A stretch of DNA of 64,000 nt from Dyella sp. A6 (GCF_036320485.1 NZ_CP132911.1:1860001-1924000), one strand, 5' to 3'; counted from the first letter of the stretch, positions 32,863-42,469 are shown. Numbers and translations are program-made. The notes: generated by a model not told the origin, from the letters alone.

Positions 32863-33975
32863 TTATGCCCCGGCGGTGGCTCGGTTCGAAGCATTGCCGG
32901 CATCGGCCTGCACGGCTGCGCTATCCACTTCGCGCCACCAGAGGGTGGCTGCGCGCGGTGCCGACAGATCCACCCGCTCGCCCATGCGTGGTGTGGCCAG
33001 GGCGATACCCTTCGTCTGGCTCAGTGCAAGCACCCGCTCGAACGGTTCCTGCCAGGGGTGGAAGGCCAGGTCGAAGGTGCCGTTGTGCACCGGCAGCAGC
33101 CACTGCCCGCGCAGGTCCAGGTGCGCCTGCACCGTCTGTTCGGGCTGCATGTGCACGTACGGCCACTGCGCGTCGTAAGCCCCGGTTTCGATCATGGTGA
33201 CGTCGAACGGTCCGAAACGCTGGCCAATCGCTTCGAAGCCGTCGAAATAGCCGCTGTCGCCACTGAAGAACAGCTTCAGTGGACGCTGGTTCTGCGCGCG
33301 TACGCCGTCGACCGGGTCAACGATGACCCAGGACGCCCACAGCGTCCTGTTGCCATCGAACATGCCGCGTCCGGAAAAATGCTGCGCCGGCGTGGCGGTG
33401 AACTCGATGCCGTCGATGCGGGTGCCCTGCCACCAGTCGAACTGCTGCACCTTGGCCGGGTCCACGCCCCAGGCGATCAGCCGGTCGCCCACGCCCAACG
33501 GCGTGAGGAACACCTCGGCTGTCCTGGCCAGCTTGAGCACAGTGGTACGGTCGAGATGGTCGTAGTGGTCGTGCGAAAGGATCACGCCACGCAGCGGCGG
33601 CAATGCGTCCAGCCCGATCGGCGGCGCGTGGAAGCGTTTGGGCCCCATCCATTGCAGTGGCGACGCGCGCTCGGCGAATACCGGGTCGGTGATCCAGAAG
33701 CCGCCGCGCAGCTTCAGCAGCATGGTCGAATGTCCAAGACGGAACAGGCTGCGATCGGGGGCGGCCTCCAGCTGCGCGCGGCTCAACACATCCACCGGGA
33801 TCGAACCGGCGGGCACGCTGCTGGCCGGTTTGTTGAACATCGCGTTCCAGATGATCCGCAGGGTCTTGGAGAGGCCCTGTGCGGGCTTCGGCGCGGCATT
33901 TCGATAGCGGCCTTCGGAGGTCTGCAGCGAGGGTGGAAAAGCCACGACCGGGGCACGACGTGTGGTGGCGCTCAT
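32863..33975 (-). CDS. MBL-fold metallohydrolase, NAPE-PLD/UlaG-like
   Basis: A 370-residue metallo-beta-lactamase-fold enzyme. Zinc motif HDHYDHLD, then His in PAQHFSGRG, Asp in LFFSGDSGYF and a distal His in VHMQPEQ. FRLGHSTMLLKLRGGFWITD and the WWQGTRIDGIEF stretch are typical of the NAPE-PLD-like group (N-acyl phosphatidylethanolamine phospholipase D relatives and L-ascorbate-6-P lactonase). No clear signal peptide, but a hydrophobic-basic N-terminus. The ATG at 33975 has GGAG upstream. It is divergent from a TetR gene that probably represses it. Substrate unknown. Confidence 0.9.
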   Translation of the reverse strand: MSATTRRAPVVAFPPSLQTSEGRYRNAAPKPAQGLSKTLRIIWNAMFNKPASSVPAGSIPVDVLSRAQLEAAPDRSLFRLGHSTMLLKLRGGFWITDPVFAERASPLQWMGPKRFHAPPIGLDALPPLRGVILSHDHYDHLDRTTVLKLARTAEVFLTPLGVGDRLIAWGVDPAKVQQFDWWQGTRIDGIEFTATPAQHFSGRGMFDGNRTLWASWVIVDPVDGVRAQNQRPLKLFFSGDSGYFDGFEAIGQRFGPFDVTMIETGAYDAQWPYVHMQPEQTVQAHLDLRGQWLLPVHNGTFDLAFHPWQEPFERVLALSQTKGIALATPRMGERVDLSAPRAATLWWREVDSAAVQADAGNASNRATAGA

Positions 33976-34061
33976 GATGCAGGACTCCTGGCGAGCCCGC
34001 CGTGGATCTAGCCTTGCCGGCGCGGATCCGACGCGGGTCTGCCGATGACTGGGGACAGGGA

Positions 34062-34083
34062 AACTACACGGAGCAGTGTAGTT
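34062..34083. promoter_or_regulatory. Inverted repeat between MBL-fold and TetR genes
   Basis: AACTACAC, six bases, GTGTAGTT: a perfect 8-bp inverted repeat in the divergent promoter region. A second, imperfect repeat (GTAAACCG ... GTGTAAAC) lies at 34099-34118 next to the TetR start. Both are candidate sites for the adjacent TetR protein. Confidence 0.5.
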
Positions 34084-34126
34084 TTGGCATGACGAAAAGT
34101 AAACCGTCCGGTGTAAACTTTCCCGT

Positions 34127-34741
34127 ATGCCTGAACCCCATGCACCGGACCGACTGACCGACCGCAAGCGCGCCGCCATTCTGGAGGCCGCCGCCGCCGA
34201 ATTCCGCCAATCCGGCTACGCGGCAACCAGCATGGACCGCATCGCCGCCAGCGCGGGTGTGTCCAAGCGCACCGTCTACAACCACTTTCCCAGCAAGGAA
34301 AGCCTGTTCGCGCAGATTCTGCAGGCGCTGTGGGAAAGCAGCATGGACGCCCTCGACCTGGCCTACCGCGACGATCGTCCGCTGCGCGCGCAGTTGCTGG
34401 ACCTGTTGTCGCAGAAGATGCGACTACTGAACGACCCGCACTTCACCGAGCTGGCGCGTGTCGCGATCGTCGCCGGTATTCATTCGCCGCAGCTCGCGCA
34501 GGACGTCGTCGCACGCATGAGCGACCGCGAGGAAGGCCTCAGCCTGTGGGTGCGTGCCGCCGTGCGTGCCGGCCGGCTGAAGACCCGCGACCCGCAATTC
34601 GCCACCATGCAGTTGCAGGCCCTGATCAAGGGCTTCGCGTTCTGGCCACAGATCGCCCTGGGCCAGCCGCCATTGAGCGCCGCGCAGCAGAAGCAGCTCG
34701 TGGAAGCCTCGGCTGACATGTTCCTTGCCCGCTACGCCTGA
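34127..34741 (+). CDS. TetR/AcrR-family regulator
   Basis: A 204-residue regulator. Helix-turn-helix at about residues 14-60 (RKRAAILEAAAAEFRQSGYA, MDRIAASAGVSKRTVYNHFP). The C-terminal domain (ALWESSMDAL, SQKMRLLNDPHF, ELARVAIVAG) matches the AefR-like/TetR_C_7 group. There is no ribosome binding site before the ATG, and TAAACT at 34114-34119 could act as a -10 element so close to the start that the message would be leaderless. It is divergent from the MBL-fold hydrolase gene and probably regulates it. Confidence 0.88.
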   Translation: MPEPHAPDRLTDRKRAAILEAAAAEFRQSGYAATSMDRIAASAGVSKRTVYNHFPSKESLFAQILQALWESSMDALDLAYRDDRPLRAQLLDLLSQKMRLLNDPHFTELARVAIVAGIHSPQLAQDVVARMSDREEGLSLWVRAAVRAGRLKTRDPQFATMQLQALIKGFAFWPQIALGQPPLSAAQQKQLVEASADMFLARYA

Positions 34742-34778
34742 CGCCCACATTCTCCCCTGACCGCTACCGGACGCCTGC

Positions 34779-35426
34779 ATGCCTGCGCCATCGACCTGTC
34801 CTGTGTGCACCTGCAAGCATCCCCGGCTGTTCATGCAGGTCGACGGGCGCAGCTACTGGCGTTGCGAGAACTGCATGGCCACTTTTCTCGACCCGTCGCA
34901 GTTGCCGGACCTGACCGCCGAACGGGCCGAGTACCAGCTGCATCGCAACGAGGTCGACGACCCCGGCTATCGCCGTTTCCTGTCACGCGTGACTGCCCCG
35001 CTGCTGGCGCGCCTGGAACCGGGACAAAGCGGTCTCGACTACGGTTGCGGTCCGGGACCGGCACTGGCGGCCATGCTGGAAGAAGCTGGGCATGGCATGA
35101 CACTGTACGACCCGCTGTTCCGCAACGACCCGGCGGCGCTCGCACGCAGCTACGACTTCGTTACCTGCACCGAAGTGGCCGAGCACTTCCATCGTCCGGC
35201 CGAGGAGTTCGCGCGTCTCGATGGTCTGCTCAAGCCTGACGGCTGGCTGGCGCTGATGACGATCTTCCAGACCGACGACCAGGCTTTCGCCGGCTGGCAC
35301 TATCGCCGCGACCCGACCCACGTGGTGTTCTACCGCGAACAGACCCTGCGCCATATCGCCGCACGGATGGGCTGGCACTGCGAGATTCCCTGCGCCAACG
35401 TTGCTCTGTTCCAGAAGGCAGGCTGA
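34779..35426 (+). CDS. Class I methyltransferase with N-terminal zinc ribbon
   Basis: A 215-residue protein. Residues 7-33 carry CPVC and CENC, a zinc-ribbon pair. A SAM-dependent methyltransferase domain follows: GLDYGCGPGPALAAML (motif I), then SYDFVTCTEVAEHF, LLKPDGWLALMT and a C-terminal HVVFYREQTLRHIA. The zinc ribbon plus methyltransferase layout occurs in enzymes acting on nucleic acids, proteins or sugars; the substrate is not evident. It begins 38 bases after the TetR gene, so the two may be co-transcribed. The tRNA-Arg gene follows on the opposite strand. Confidence 0.85.
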   Translation: MPAPSTCPVCTCKHPRLFMQVDGRSYWRCENCMATFLDPSQLPDLTAERAEYQLHRNEVDDPGYRRFLSRVTAPLLARLEPGQSGLDYGCGPGPALAAMLEEAGHGMTLYDPLFRNDPAALARSYDFVTCTEVAEHFHRPAEEFARLDGLLKPDGWLALMTIFQTDDQAFAGWHYRRDPTHVVFYREQTLRHIAARMGWHCEIPCANVALFQKAG

Positions 35427-35492
35427 GCGTCCGACCCGCTGCCGGGTGGAGCGCGTGCACGCTGCGCGTCTGCGGCGCACGCATGCGCGAAA

Positions 35493-35569
35493 TGGTGCCC
35501 CCGATACGATTCGAACGTACGACCTTCCCCTTAGGAGGGGGACGCTCTATCCAACTGAGCTACGGGGGC
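35493..35569 (-). tRNA. tRNA-Arg (anticodon CCU)
   Basis: A 77-base tRNA including an encoded CCA end. The acceptor stem is GCCCCCG with CGGGGGC. The D arm reads GCTCAGTTGGATAGAGC. The anticodon stem is CCCC/GGGG around loop CTCCTAA, giving anticodon CCT (CCU), which reads AGG. The T arm contains GTTCGAATC. All arms fold. Confidence 0.95.
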
Positions 35570-35686
35570 TGACGCGAAGATTGTTGCATGGATTGCGGCA
35601 CGCTGCGAAGCGTGGACATGACCTGCCCTGCTAGAATTGCGGTTTTAAAACAGGACGCTTTCCGGCGTCCGGTCCAAGGAGTACGC

Positions 35687-37222
35687 ATGTCCCACAGCAT
35701 TCTCAGCGCGCTCGGCCTGGCCGAGACCAATTCCGGCACCTACCTCGGCAAGGGCGAGTGGTCCACGACCACCGACGCTGGCACGCTGCAGCCGGTGAAC
35801 CCGGCTACCGGCGAAGTGATTGCCACTGTGCACGCCTCCAGCGCCGCCGATTACGAAACCATCGTCAAGCGCGCGCAGGCTGCCTTCAAGGTATGGCGTA
35901 CCACCCCGGCGCCGCAGCGTGGCGAGGCCGTGCGGCTGTGCGGCGAAGCCCTGCGCAAGCACAAGGACGCGCTGGGCTCGCTGGTCGCGCTGGAGATGGG
36001 CAAGATCAAGCCCGAGGGTGACGGCGAAGTGCAGGAGATGATCGACATCGCCGACTTCGCGCTGGGCCAGAGCCGCATGCTCTACGGCTACACCATGCAT
36101 TCGGAGCGCCCCGGTCACCGCATGTACGAGCAGTACCATCCGCTGGGCGTAGTCGGCATCATCTCGGCGTTCAACTTCCCGGTTGCCGTGTGGGCATGGA
36201 ATGCCATGCTGGCCGCCATCGCAGGTGACATCTGCATCTGGAAGCCGTCGCCGAAGACTCCGCTGACCGCCATCGCCACGATGAAGATCTGCAACGAGGC
36301 GCTGAAGGACGCGGGCTACCCCGACCTGTTCTTCCTGTTCAACGACGGCGGCACCGAGCTGGCGCAGCAGTTCGTCGACGACAAGCGCGTCGCGCTGATC
36401 AGCTTCACTGGTTCGACCAAGGTGGGCCGCATGGTCGGCGAGCGCGTGGCCAAGCGCATGGGCCGCTCGCTGCTGGAGCTGGGCGGCAACAACGCGATCA
36501 TCCTGGACCAGAGCGCCGACCTGAAGCTGGCGATTCCCGGCATCGTGTTCGGTTCGGTCGGCACCGCCGGTCAGCGCTGCACCACCACCCGCCGCCTGAT
36601 CGTGCACCGCTCGATCCACGACGACGTGGTGCAGACCCTGGTCAAGGCCTATAAGCAGGTCGAAGGCAAGATCGGCGATCCCACCCTGCCGACCACGCTG
36701 ATGGGCCCGCTGAACAGCCCCGAGGGCGTGCAGGCCTACCTCGCCGCTATCGAGAAGGCCAAGGCCGCGGGCGGCACCGTCGCCACCGGCGGCTCCGCGC
36801 TGACCGACCGCAAGGGCAACTTCGTGCTGCCGACCATCATCACCGGCTTGAAGAACACGGACGAGGTAGTGCAGTCGGAAACCTTCGCGCCGATCCTCTA
36901 CGTGATGCCGTTCGACAGCATCGACGAAGCGATCGACATGCAGAACGACGTGCCGCAGGGCCTGTCCTCGGCGATCTTCACGCAGAACCTGAAGGTGGCC
37001 GAGCAGTTCCTGTCGGCGGCCGGCAGCGATTGCGGCATCGCCAACGTCAACATCGGCACCTCCGGCGCCGAGATCGGCGGCGCCTTCGGTGGCGAGAAGG
37101 AAACCGGCGGTGGCCGCGAGTCCGGCTCGGACGCGTGGAAGGTCTACATGCGTCGCCAGACCAACACCATCAACTATTCGGACGCACTGCCACTGGCCCA
37201 GGGCATCAAGTTCGACCTGTAA
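35687..37222 (+). CDS. amaB: Aldehyde dehydrogenase, AmaB/ALDH7-like
   Basis: A 511-residue ALDH of the ALDH7/antiquitin group. Cofactor and catalytic motifs: [33 protein letters not shown], the catalytic Glu in [10 protein letters not shown], the catalytic Cys in [15 protein letters not shown], and [10 protein letters not shown]. The tail [20 protein letters not shown] is characteristic of alpha-aminoadipic semialdehyde / piperideine-6-carboxylate dehydrogenases in lysine breakdown. The ATG at 35687 follows AAGGAG. A short hairpin (GGACGC, six bases, GCGTCC at 35653-35670) sits in the leader. gcdH, which acts later in lysine breakdown through glutaryl-CoA, is also in this window but not adjacent. 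Confidence 0.88.
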   Translation: MSHSILSALGLAETNSGTYLGKGEWSTTTDAGTLQPVNPATGEVIATVHASSAADYETIVKRAQAAFKVWRTTPAPQRGEAVRLCGEALRKHKDALGSLVALEMGKIKPEGDGEVQEMIDIADFALGQSRMLYGYTMHSERPGHRMYEQYHPLGVVGIISAFNFPVAVWAWNAMLAAIAGDICIWKPSPKTPLTAIATMKICNEALKDAGYPDLFFLFNDGGTELAQQFVDDKRVALISFTGSTKVGRMVGERVAKRMGRSLLELGGNNAIILDQSADLKLAIPGIVFGSVGTAGQRCTTTRRLIVHRSIHDDVVQTLVKAYKQVEGKIGDPTLPTTLMGPLNSPEGVQAYLAAIEKAKAAGGTVATGGSALTDRKGNFVLPTIITGLKNTDEVVQSETFAPILYVMPFDSIDEAIDMQNDVPQGLSSAIFTQNLKVAEQFLSAAGSDCGIANVNIGTSGAEIGGAFGGEKETGGGRESGSDAWKVYMRRQTNTINYSDALPLAQGIKFDL

Positions 37223-37332
37223 GCCGTTCGACGGCGGCGGCTGCCACCAGGCATCCGCCGCCCCGGTCCGTCGCCCCGGTGTTGACGGGGCAATCGACAA
37301 CACCATGTCCTCGCCTCGTTCCGGAGTCCCCG

Positions 37333-38106
37333 ATGGCAGATGCACTCCCCACTCCGTTCCGGTTGCCGGGTTACCGCGTGCTCGTCGCCGGTGGCAGCAA
37401 GGGCATCGGTCGCAGTATCGCGCTGGCCTTCGCCGAAGCGGGTGCGGCCGTGTCGGTATGCGCGCGCGGCCAGGCGGCACTGGATGAAGTCGCCCGCGAA
37501 ATTTCCGGACTCGGCGCCATCGCCCATGTGCAACGTTGCGACCTGGCCGACCCGAATGCCATCCATGCCTGGGTGCAGGCCGGCGCCAAAGCACTCGGCG
37601 GTATCGACGTACTGGTCAACAATGCCAGCGGCTACGGATTCAACGACGACGATGAAGGCTGGAACGCCGGTTTCCAGGTCGACCTGATGGCCGCAGTGCG
37701 CGCCTCGCGCGAGGCGCTGCCCTATCTCGGCCAGTCGGCAAACCCGAGCATCCTGCATACCAGCTCGATCGCGGCCTTTCATCCACGGCGCAACGGCGCG
37801 CCGTATGCCGCGGTGAAAGCGGCACTCAGCCAGTACACCACCTCGCAGGCACTGGCACTCGCCGAGCAGCGCATCCGGGTCAACGCGATTGCACCCGGCT
37901 CTATCAGTTTCCCCGACGGCTTGTGGGAGCGGCGGCGTGTGGAAGAACCCGCGCTCTACGCCGCCACCCTGGCGAAAATTCCGTTCGGCCGCTTCGGCAC
38001 ACCCGAGGAAATCGCCCATGCTGCGCTATTCCTCGCCTCGCCGTGGGCCGGCTGGATCACCGGCCAGACCTTGTGCGTCGACGGCGGCCAGCAACTGAAC
38101 GGATGA
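37333..38106 (+). CDS. SDR-family oxidoreductase
   Basis: A 257-residue short-chain dehydrogenase/reductase: AGGSKGIG, VLVNNASGYG, Ser in LHTSSIAAF, PYAAVKAALSQY with the catalytic Tyr and Lys, NAIAPGSISFPDG and WITGQTLCVDGGQQ. The ATG at 37333 follows GGAG. It follows the AmaB-like gene by 110 bases and is almost joined to the next methyltransferase gene (4-base gap). The substrate is unknown; the AmaB-like neighbour and the kept VNNASG motif suggest a soluble dehydrogenase of a small alcohol or ketone. Confidence 0.9.
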   Translation: MADALPTPFRLPGYRVLVAGGSKGIGRSIALAFAEAGAAVSVCARGQAALDEVAREISGLGAIAHVQRCDLADPNAIHAWVQAGAKALGGIDVLVNNASGYGFNDDDEGWNAGFQVDLMAAVRASREALPYLGQSANPSILHTSSIAAFHPRRNGAPYAAVKAALSQYTTSQALALAEQRIRVNAIAPGSISFPDGLWERRRVEEPALYAATLAKIPFGRFGTPEEIAHAALFLASPWAGWITGQTLCVDGGQQLNG

Positions 38107-38110
38107 GCCG

Positions 38111-38878
38111 ATGAACAGCCTGCACAGCACCGAGCGCTTCAGTGATCGTGTCGCCGACTACGTGCGCTACCGCCCCGATTACCCGCAAGCCCTGATCGAC
38201 TGGCTGCGCAACGAACATGGCATGACGGCGGACTGGCAGGTCGCCGACGTCGGCGCCGGCACCGGTATTTCCAGCAAGTTGCTGCTCGATGCCGGCCTGA
38301 CGGTGACTGCGGTGGAGCCGAATGCCGCGATGCGCGCCGCCGCCGCCGCGTGGCTGGACGACAACCCGCGCTTTGCCGCCGTCGACGGTCGTGCCGATGC
38401 CACCGGCCTGACCGATGCCAGTGTCGATCTGGTGACCGTCGCGCAGGCCTTCCACTGGTTCGATCCGGAAACCACTCGCCGCGAATTCCGCCGTATCCTG
38501 CGCCCGGGCCGTCCGGCAGCCATCTTCTGGAATTCGCGCCGGCTCGCCGGCACACCCTTCCTTGAAGGCTACGAGGCACTGCTGCAGCGCTACGGTACCG
38601 ACTACACCAGCGTGGCCGAACGTTATGCCGACGACGCGACCATGCAAGCATGGTTCGGTACCGGCTGGCGCAGCACGGCGCGCTTCGAGCACAAGCAACG
38701 GCTCGACTTCGATGGCCTGCGTGGCCGCCTGATGTCATCGTCCTACGCACCGCAACCCGGACACCCGCAGCACGAGCCGATGATCACCGCCCTGCACGCC
38801 CTGTTCGAGCGTTGCCAGCAGGACGGACGGATCAGTTTCGACTACGACACCCGCATCATCGTGGGCACCTTCCACTGA
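38111..38878 (+). CDS. Class I SAM-dependent methyltransferase
   Basis: A 255-residue methyltransferase of the UbiE/type-11 group. Motif I is [15 protein letters not shown], followed by [28 protein letters not shown] and [14 protein letters not shown]. The AQAFHWFD motif is typical of this family of small-molecule methyltransferases. The substrate is unknown. It starts four bases after the SDR stop and ten bases before pyrD, so the SDR, this gene, pyrD and murB probably form one transcript. Confidence 0.88.
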   Translation: MNSLHSTERFSDRVADYVRYRPDYPQALIDWLRNEHGMTADWQVADVGAGTGISSKLLLDAGLTVTAVEPNAAMRAAAAAWLDDNPRFAAVDGRADATGLTDASVDLVTVAQAFHWFDPETTRREFRRILRPGRPAAIFWNSRRLAGTPFLEGYEALLQRYGTDYTSVAERYADDATMQAWFGTGWRSTARFEHKQRLDFDGLRGRLMSSSYAPQPGHPQHEPMITALHALFERCQQDGRISFDYDTRIIVGTFH

Positions 38879-38888
38879 GGTCACGACC

Positions 38889-39929
38889 ATGTACGACCTG
38901 CTCCGCCCGCTGCTGTTCGCGTTCGATGCCGAAACCGCGCACCGGCTCACCCTGTACGGACTGGGCGTAGCCCACCGCAGCAACCTGGGGCGCTTCGTGG
39001 CAACGCCGCCGGAACCGCTGCCGGTGGAAGCGTTCGGCATCCGTTTTCCGAACCCGGTCGGCCTGGCCGCCGGTCTGGACAAGAACGCCGAGCATCTGGA
39101 CGAACTGGGTGCGCTGGGTTTCGGTTTCGTCGAAGTCGGCACGGTGACGCCGCGCCCGCAGCAAGGTAATCCGCGCCCGCGCCTGTTCCGCCTGCCGCAG
39201 CACGAAGCCATCATCAACCGCATGGGCTTCAATAACGCCGGTGTGGATGCACTGGTCCGCAACGTGCAGAAATCCGAATATCGCGGCGTGCTCGGGATCA
39301 ACATCGGCAAGAACAAGGACACACCGAACGAGCAGGCCGTCGACGACTACCTGTTCTGCCTGGAGCGCGTCCACGCGCATGCCGCCTACATCACGGTGAA
39401 CATCTCGTCGCCCAACACCCAGGGCCTGCGCGACCTGCAGCAGGAAGAATCGCTGCGTCGCTTCATCGGCACCCTGCGCGAGGCACAGGAGCGGCTGGGC
39501 GCACAGGCCGGCGCACGCAAGCCGATGCTGCTGAAGATCGCCCCTGACCTCACCGAAGCCGAACTCGACGCCATCGCCGAAGTGCTGCTGGGCAGCGGTA
39601 TCGACGGCGTCATCTGCACCAATACCACGACCGAGCGCAGCGCGGTCGCCAGCGATCCGCACGGCAACGAAACCGGCGGACTGTCCGGCAAACCGCTGTT
39701 CCGGCGTTCCACCGAAGTGCTGCGTGGCATGCGCCAACGCCTGGGTGAAGGTGTGCCACTGATCGGCGTGGGCGGGATCCTCGACGGCAGCGATGCCGTG
39801 GAGAAGCTGCAGGCCGGCGCCACCCTGCTGCAGATCTATTCGGGCCTGATCTACCGGGGCCCGCATCTTGTCACTGAATGCGTCGATGAAATCCGCCGCC
39901 AGACCCAAGGAACGACACATGCGGACTGA
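38889..39929 (+). CDS. pyrD: Dihydroorotate dehydrogenase (quinone), class 2
   Basis: A 346-residue enzyme of pyrimidine synthesis; oxidises dihydroorotate to orotate and passes electrons to quinone at the inner membrane. Class 2 marks: an N-terminal hydrophobic helix ([20 protein letters not shown]), [45 protein letters not shown], the catalytic Ser in [36 protein letters not shown] and [20 protein letters not shown]. The length matches E. coli PyrD (336). Its stop overlaps the murB start by 11 bases. Confidence 0.97.
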   Translation: MYDLLRPLLFAFDAETAHRLTLYGLGVAHRSNLGRFVATPPEPLPVEAFGIRFPNPVGLAAGLDKNAEHLDELGALGFGFVEVGTVTPRPQQGNPRPRLFRLPQHEAIINRMGFNNAGVDALVRNVQKSEYRGVLGINIGKNKDTPNEQAVDDYLFCLERVHAHAAYITVNISSPNTQGLRDLQQEESLRRFIGTLREAQERLGAQAGARKPMLLKIAPDLTEAELDAIAEVLLGSGIDGVICTNTTTERSAVASDPHGNETGGLSGKPLFRRSTEVLRGMRQRLGEGVPLIGVGGILDGSDAVEKLQAGATLLQIYSGLIYRGPHLVTECVDEIRRQTQGTTHAD

Positions 39930-40965
39930 AGCCGTGGACATGGGCGGTTACACCCTCAGCGACCATGCCCCGCTGGTCCACCGGAACACCTTGCGCGTGG
40001 CCGCCAGGACACAGCTGCTGGCCGAAGTGCGTGATGCGGCCAAACTGCCGGAACTGCTCGCCTACCCGGCCGTGCGCAACGGCCAAGTGCTGGTGCTGGG
40101 TGAAGGCAGCAATGTGCTGTTCGTCAGCGACTATCCGGGCACGGTCGTCGCCATGGCCACCCAGGGCGTGCAGGTCGAGGCCGATGGCGAACAGGCCCGC
40201 ATCGCCGTCGCCGCCGGTGAGCGCTGGGACGACTTCGTGCGCTGGACCCTGGGCCAGGGCTATGCCGGGCTCGAAAACCTGATCCTGATTCCCGGCACGG
40301 TCGGCGCGGCGCCGATCCAGAACATCGGCGCCTACGGCACCGAGGTGGCCGAGTTCATCGAGAGCGTGGAAGCCTGGGACACCCGTGAGCAGCGCGTTGC
40401 CGTGCTGGACAGCGCCGCCTGCGCCTTTGCCTACCGCGACTCGGTATTCAAGCGCGAACCGGGACGCTACATCGTCACGGCAGTGCGTTTCGTGCTGCCG
40501 CGCCAGCGCGAGCTGCGGCTGGACTATGCCGGCATCGGCGACGAACTGGCCCGCATGGGCGTGGCCAAGCCGGCACCGTTCCACGTCGCGGAGGCGGTGG
40601 TGCGTCTGCGCAGCCGCAAGCTACCCGACCCGGCCGTGATCGGCAATGCCGGCAGCTTCTTCAAGAACCCGGTAATCCCGGCGGCGCAGGCCGAGGCCCT
40701 CAAGCGCAAACACCCGGCGCTGCCGCTATGGCCGCAATCCGGCGATGTCGGCAAAGTGTCGGCGGCATGGTTGATCGAGACCGCCGGTTTCAAGGGACTG
40801 CGCGAAGGCGATGCCGGTATTTCCAACCGCCATGCGCTGGTACTGGTCAACCATGGCAAGGCCAGCGGCGCCGAGCTGTGGGCACTGGCGCAAAAGGTCA
40901 TTGCCGGGGTGGATGCTGCCTTCGGCATCCGGCTGGAACCCGAGCCGCGCATCATCGGCGGTTGA
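39919..40965 (+). CDS. murB: UDP-N-acetylenolpyruvoylglucosamine reductase
   Basis: A 348-residue type I MurB of peptidoglycan synthesis; reduces UDP-GlcNAc-enolpyruvate to UDP-MurNAc with NADPH and FAD. Motifs: [33 protein letters not shown] (FAD-binding), the catalytic Ser in [23 protein letters not shown] and the Glu in [11 protein letters not shown]. The ATG at 39919 has AAGGA upstream and overlaps the pyrD stop, so translation is coupled. Another ATG at 39949 is possible. A convergent terminator follows. Confidence 0.97.
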   Translation: MRTEAVDMGGYTLSDHAPLVHRNTLRVAARTQLLAEVRDAAKLPELLAYPAVRNGQVLVLGEGSNVLFVSDYPGTVVAMATQGVQVEADGEQARIAVAAGERWDDFVRWTLGQGYAGLENLILIPGTVGAAPIQNIGAYGTEVAEFIESVEAWDTREQRVAVLDSAACAFAYRDSVFKREPGRYIVTAVRFVLPRQRELRLDYAGIGDELARMGVAKPAPFHVAEAVVRLRSRKLPDPAVIGNAGSFFKNPVIPAAQAEALKRKHPALPLWPQSGDVGKVSAAWLIETAGFKGLREGDAGISNRHALVLVNHGKASGAELWALAQKVIAGVDAAFGIRLEPEPRIIGG

Positions 40966-40970
40966 GCATA

Positions 40971-40994
40971 CGCGGGGCCGTTTCAGGCCCCGTG
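40971..40994. terminator. Convergent terminator after murB
   Basis: CGGGGCC, GTTTCA, GGCCCCG (40973-40992) forms a 7-bp GC-rich stem extended by flanking pairs. It overlaps the stop of the next gene on the minus strand (40983-40985), so it probably serves both genes. Confidence 0.55.
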
Positions 40995-41285
40995 TTCCGG
41001 CCATGTTTTGATGTAGTGTCGGCTGCCGTCGGCGGGGTCGTGGTAAACCGCAACCAGGGCACCGCTTTCCGGATCGACGAAACGCTCGCCGGTATCCAGC
41101 CAGCGCGGATCCGGACGCCCGGCCTGCAGCGGCTTGTAGCGCCAGCGCTCGATGGCGAGGCCCACCAGCAACAACAGGCCGCCTATCAGCAGCTGCGGCA
41201 GCACCACCCAACCACCGGTGACGGCAGCGACCAGGCCAAGCAGCAACAGCACCCCGCCGGTCACATAGAGCGCGACCGTCAGCAT
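40983..41285 (-). CDS. Small membrane protein of unknown function
   Basis: A 100-residue protein. Two adjacent hydrophobic helices (about residues 3-24 and 26-45, LTVALYVTGGVLLLLGLVAA and GGWVVLPQLLIGGLLLLVGLAI) are followed by a soluble tail (RWRYKPLQAGRPDPRWLDTG, DPADGSRHYIKTW). No family recognised. It begins one base after the stop of the ybjQ gene, on the same strand, so the two are co-translated and probably work together. Confidence 0.75.
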   Translation of the reverse strand: MLTVALYVTGGVLLLLGLVAAVTGGWVVLPQLLIGGLLLLVGLAIERWRYKPLQAGRPDPRWLDTGERFVDPESGALVAVYHDPADGSRHYIKTWPEHGA

Positions 41286-41286
41286 G

Positions 41287-41613
41287 TCAGTGCGCCGCCG
41301 GCTCCAGCACCACGGCCGTGCCGTAGGCCACGATCTCGCTCATGGTCTGGCCGATCTCGGCCGAGTCGAAGCGCATCATCACTACCGCATTGGCCCCCAT
41401 TGCCGTGGCGTTCTGCACCAGCCGGTCCAGCGCGTGCCGGCGGGCCTCCTCGAGCATCTGGGTGTACTCGTGGATCTCACCACCCACGATGGAACGCAGG
41501 CCCGCCATCAGGTTGCCGCCAATGCCCCGGCTGCGCACCACCACGCCGAACACCTGGCCTTTCACTTCGCGCACCTGGCGTCCGTGCACGTTTTCCGTCG
41601 TCACCACGATCAT
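41287..41613 (-). CDS. ybjQ: YbjQ family protein (UPF0145/DUF74)
   Basis: A 108-residue protein matching the YbjQ family over its whole length: MIVVTTENVHGRQVREVKGQ, GVVVRSRGIGGNLMAGLRSI, VGGEIHEYTQMLEEARRHAL, RLVQNATAMGANAVVMMRFD and VAYGTAVVL. Members form pentamers and have no agreed function; some are implicated in metal or beta-lactam responses. It is the first gene of a pair with the two-helix membrane protein and lies 46 bases after the Bax-inhibitor-like gene on the same strand. Confidence 0.93.
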   Translation of the reverse strand: MIVVTTENVHGRQVREVKGQVFGVVVRSRGIGGNLMAGLRSIVGGEIHEYTQMLEEARRHALDRLVQNATAMGANAVVMMRFDSAEIGQTMSEIVAYGTAVVLEPAAH

Positions 41614-41659
41614 GCTGCGTCCCTCCGCATCGAAAATGCCGCGATCAGAAATTCCTCAG

Positions 41660-42415
41660 TCAGCGCCGGGCCTTCGACAGCAGGCGCAGGATCTCCATGT
41701 AAAGCCACACCAGCGTCACCATCAGCGCGAACGCGCCATACCACTCCATGTACTTCGGTGCACCCTGCTCGGTAGCGCGCTCGATCATGTCGAAGTCCAG
41801 CACCAGGTTCAGTGCGGCCAGCCCCACCACCAGCAGGCTGAAGCCGATACCCAGCGCACCGCTTTCGTGGATGAAGGGAATCTGGATGCTGGTGAAGGCG
41901 CGCAGGCCGATGTCCACCAGATACAACAACGCGATGCCGCCGGTAGCCGCGACCACGCCCATGCGGAAGCGGTCGGTGACCTTGATGATGCGCGAGCGGT
42001 ACAGCAGCAACATGGCTGCAAGCACACCGGCGGTGAGCATTACCGCCTGCAGCACGATGCCCGGATAACGCAGGTTGATGACCACCGAGATGCCGCCGAG
42101 CACGCAACCTTCGGCCATCGCATACATCGGTGCCGTCACGCCCGACCAGCGGCTGGCGAAGGTGGTCACCATGGCCAGCACGAAGCCCACGATCAGGCCG
42201 CCCCAGAGGTACGGAGTGATGGCAGCCATGCCCGCCTGCAGCCCGCTTTCGCCGGCCACCTGGATGAAGTGCTGCCAGGTCCAGCCGCCGGTGATCAGCG
42301 CCAGCACCAGCAACAGGCCGGTGCGGGCGATGGTGCCGTTCATGGTCATCCGTTCACCGGTGACCGGCAGATCGCGGAAAGCCTTTTCCTGAAGTACGGG
42401 GTTGCGGGAACGCAT
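41660..42415 (-). CDS. Bax inhibitor-1/YccA-family membrane protein
   Basis: A 251-residue inner-membrane protein with about seven hydrophobic helices. The first follows a soluble stretch (MRSRNPVLQEKAFRDLPVTG) and reads GTIARTGLLLVLALITGGWT. APMYAMAEGCVLGGISVVIN and LDFDMIERATEQGAPKYMEWYGAFAL are the parts most like the BI-1/YccA (TMBIM) family, including the paired acidic Asp-x-Asp. YccA-type proteins modulate FtsH protease or ion leak in bacteria. The AGGAG ribosome binding site precedes the ATG. Three TTGAACG repeats lie in its leader. Confidence 0.85.
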   Translation of the reverse strand: MRSRNPVLQEKAFRDLPVTGERMTMNGTIARTGLLLVLALITGGWTWQHFIQVAGESGLQAGMAAITPYLWGGLIVGFVLAMVTTFASRWSGVTAPMYAMAEGCVLGGISVVINLRYPGIVLQAVMLTAGVLAAMLLLYRSRIIKVTDRFRMGVVAATGGIALLYLVDIGLRAFTSIQIPFIHESGALGIGFSLLVVGLAALNLVLDFDMIERATEQGAPKYMEWYGAFALMVTLVWLYMEILRLLSKARR

Positions 42416-42432
42416 GGATTTCCACTCCTAGT

Positions 42433-42469
42433 TTGAACGACCACGGGTTGAACGGTCAGAGGTTGAACG
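42433..42469. repeat. Three TTGAACG direct repeats with 15-bp spacing
   Basis: TTGAACG occurs at 42433-42439, 42448-42454 and 42463-42469, each 15 bp apart, directly upstream of the Bax-inhibitor-like start and its AGGAG. On the coding strand they read CGTTCAA. They could be operator half-sites, a repeated RNA element, or chance slippage. Confidence 0.7.
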
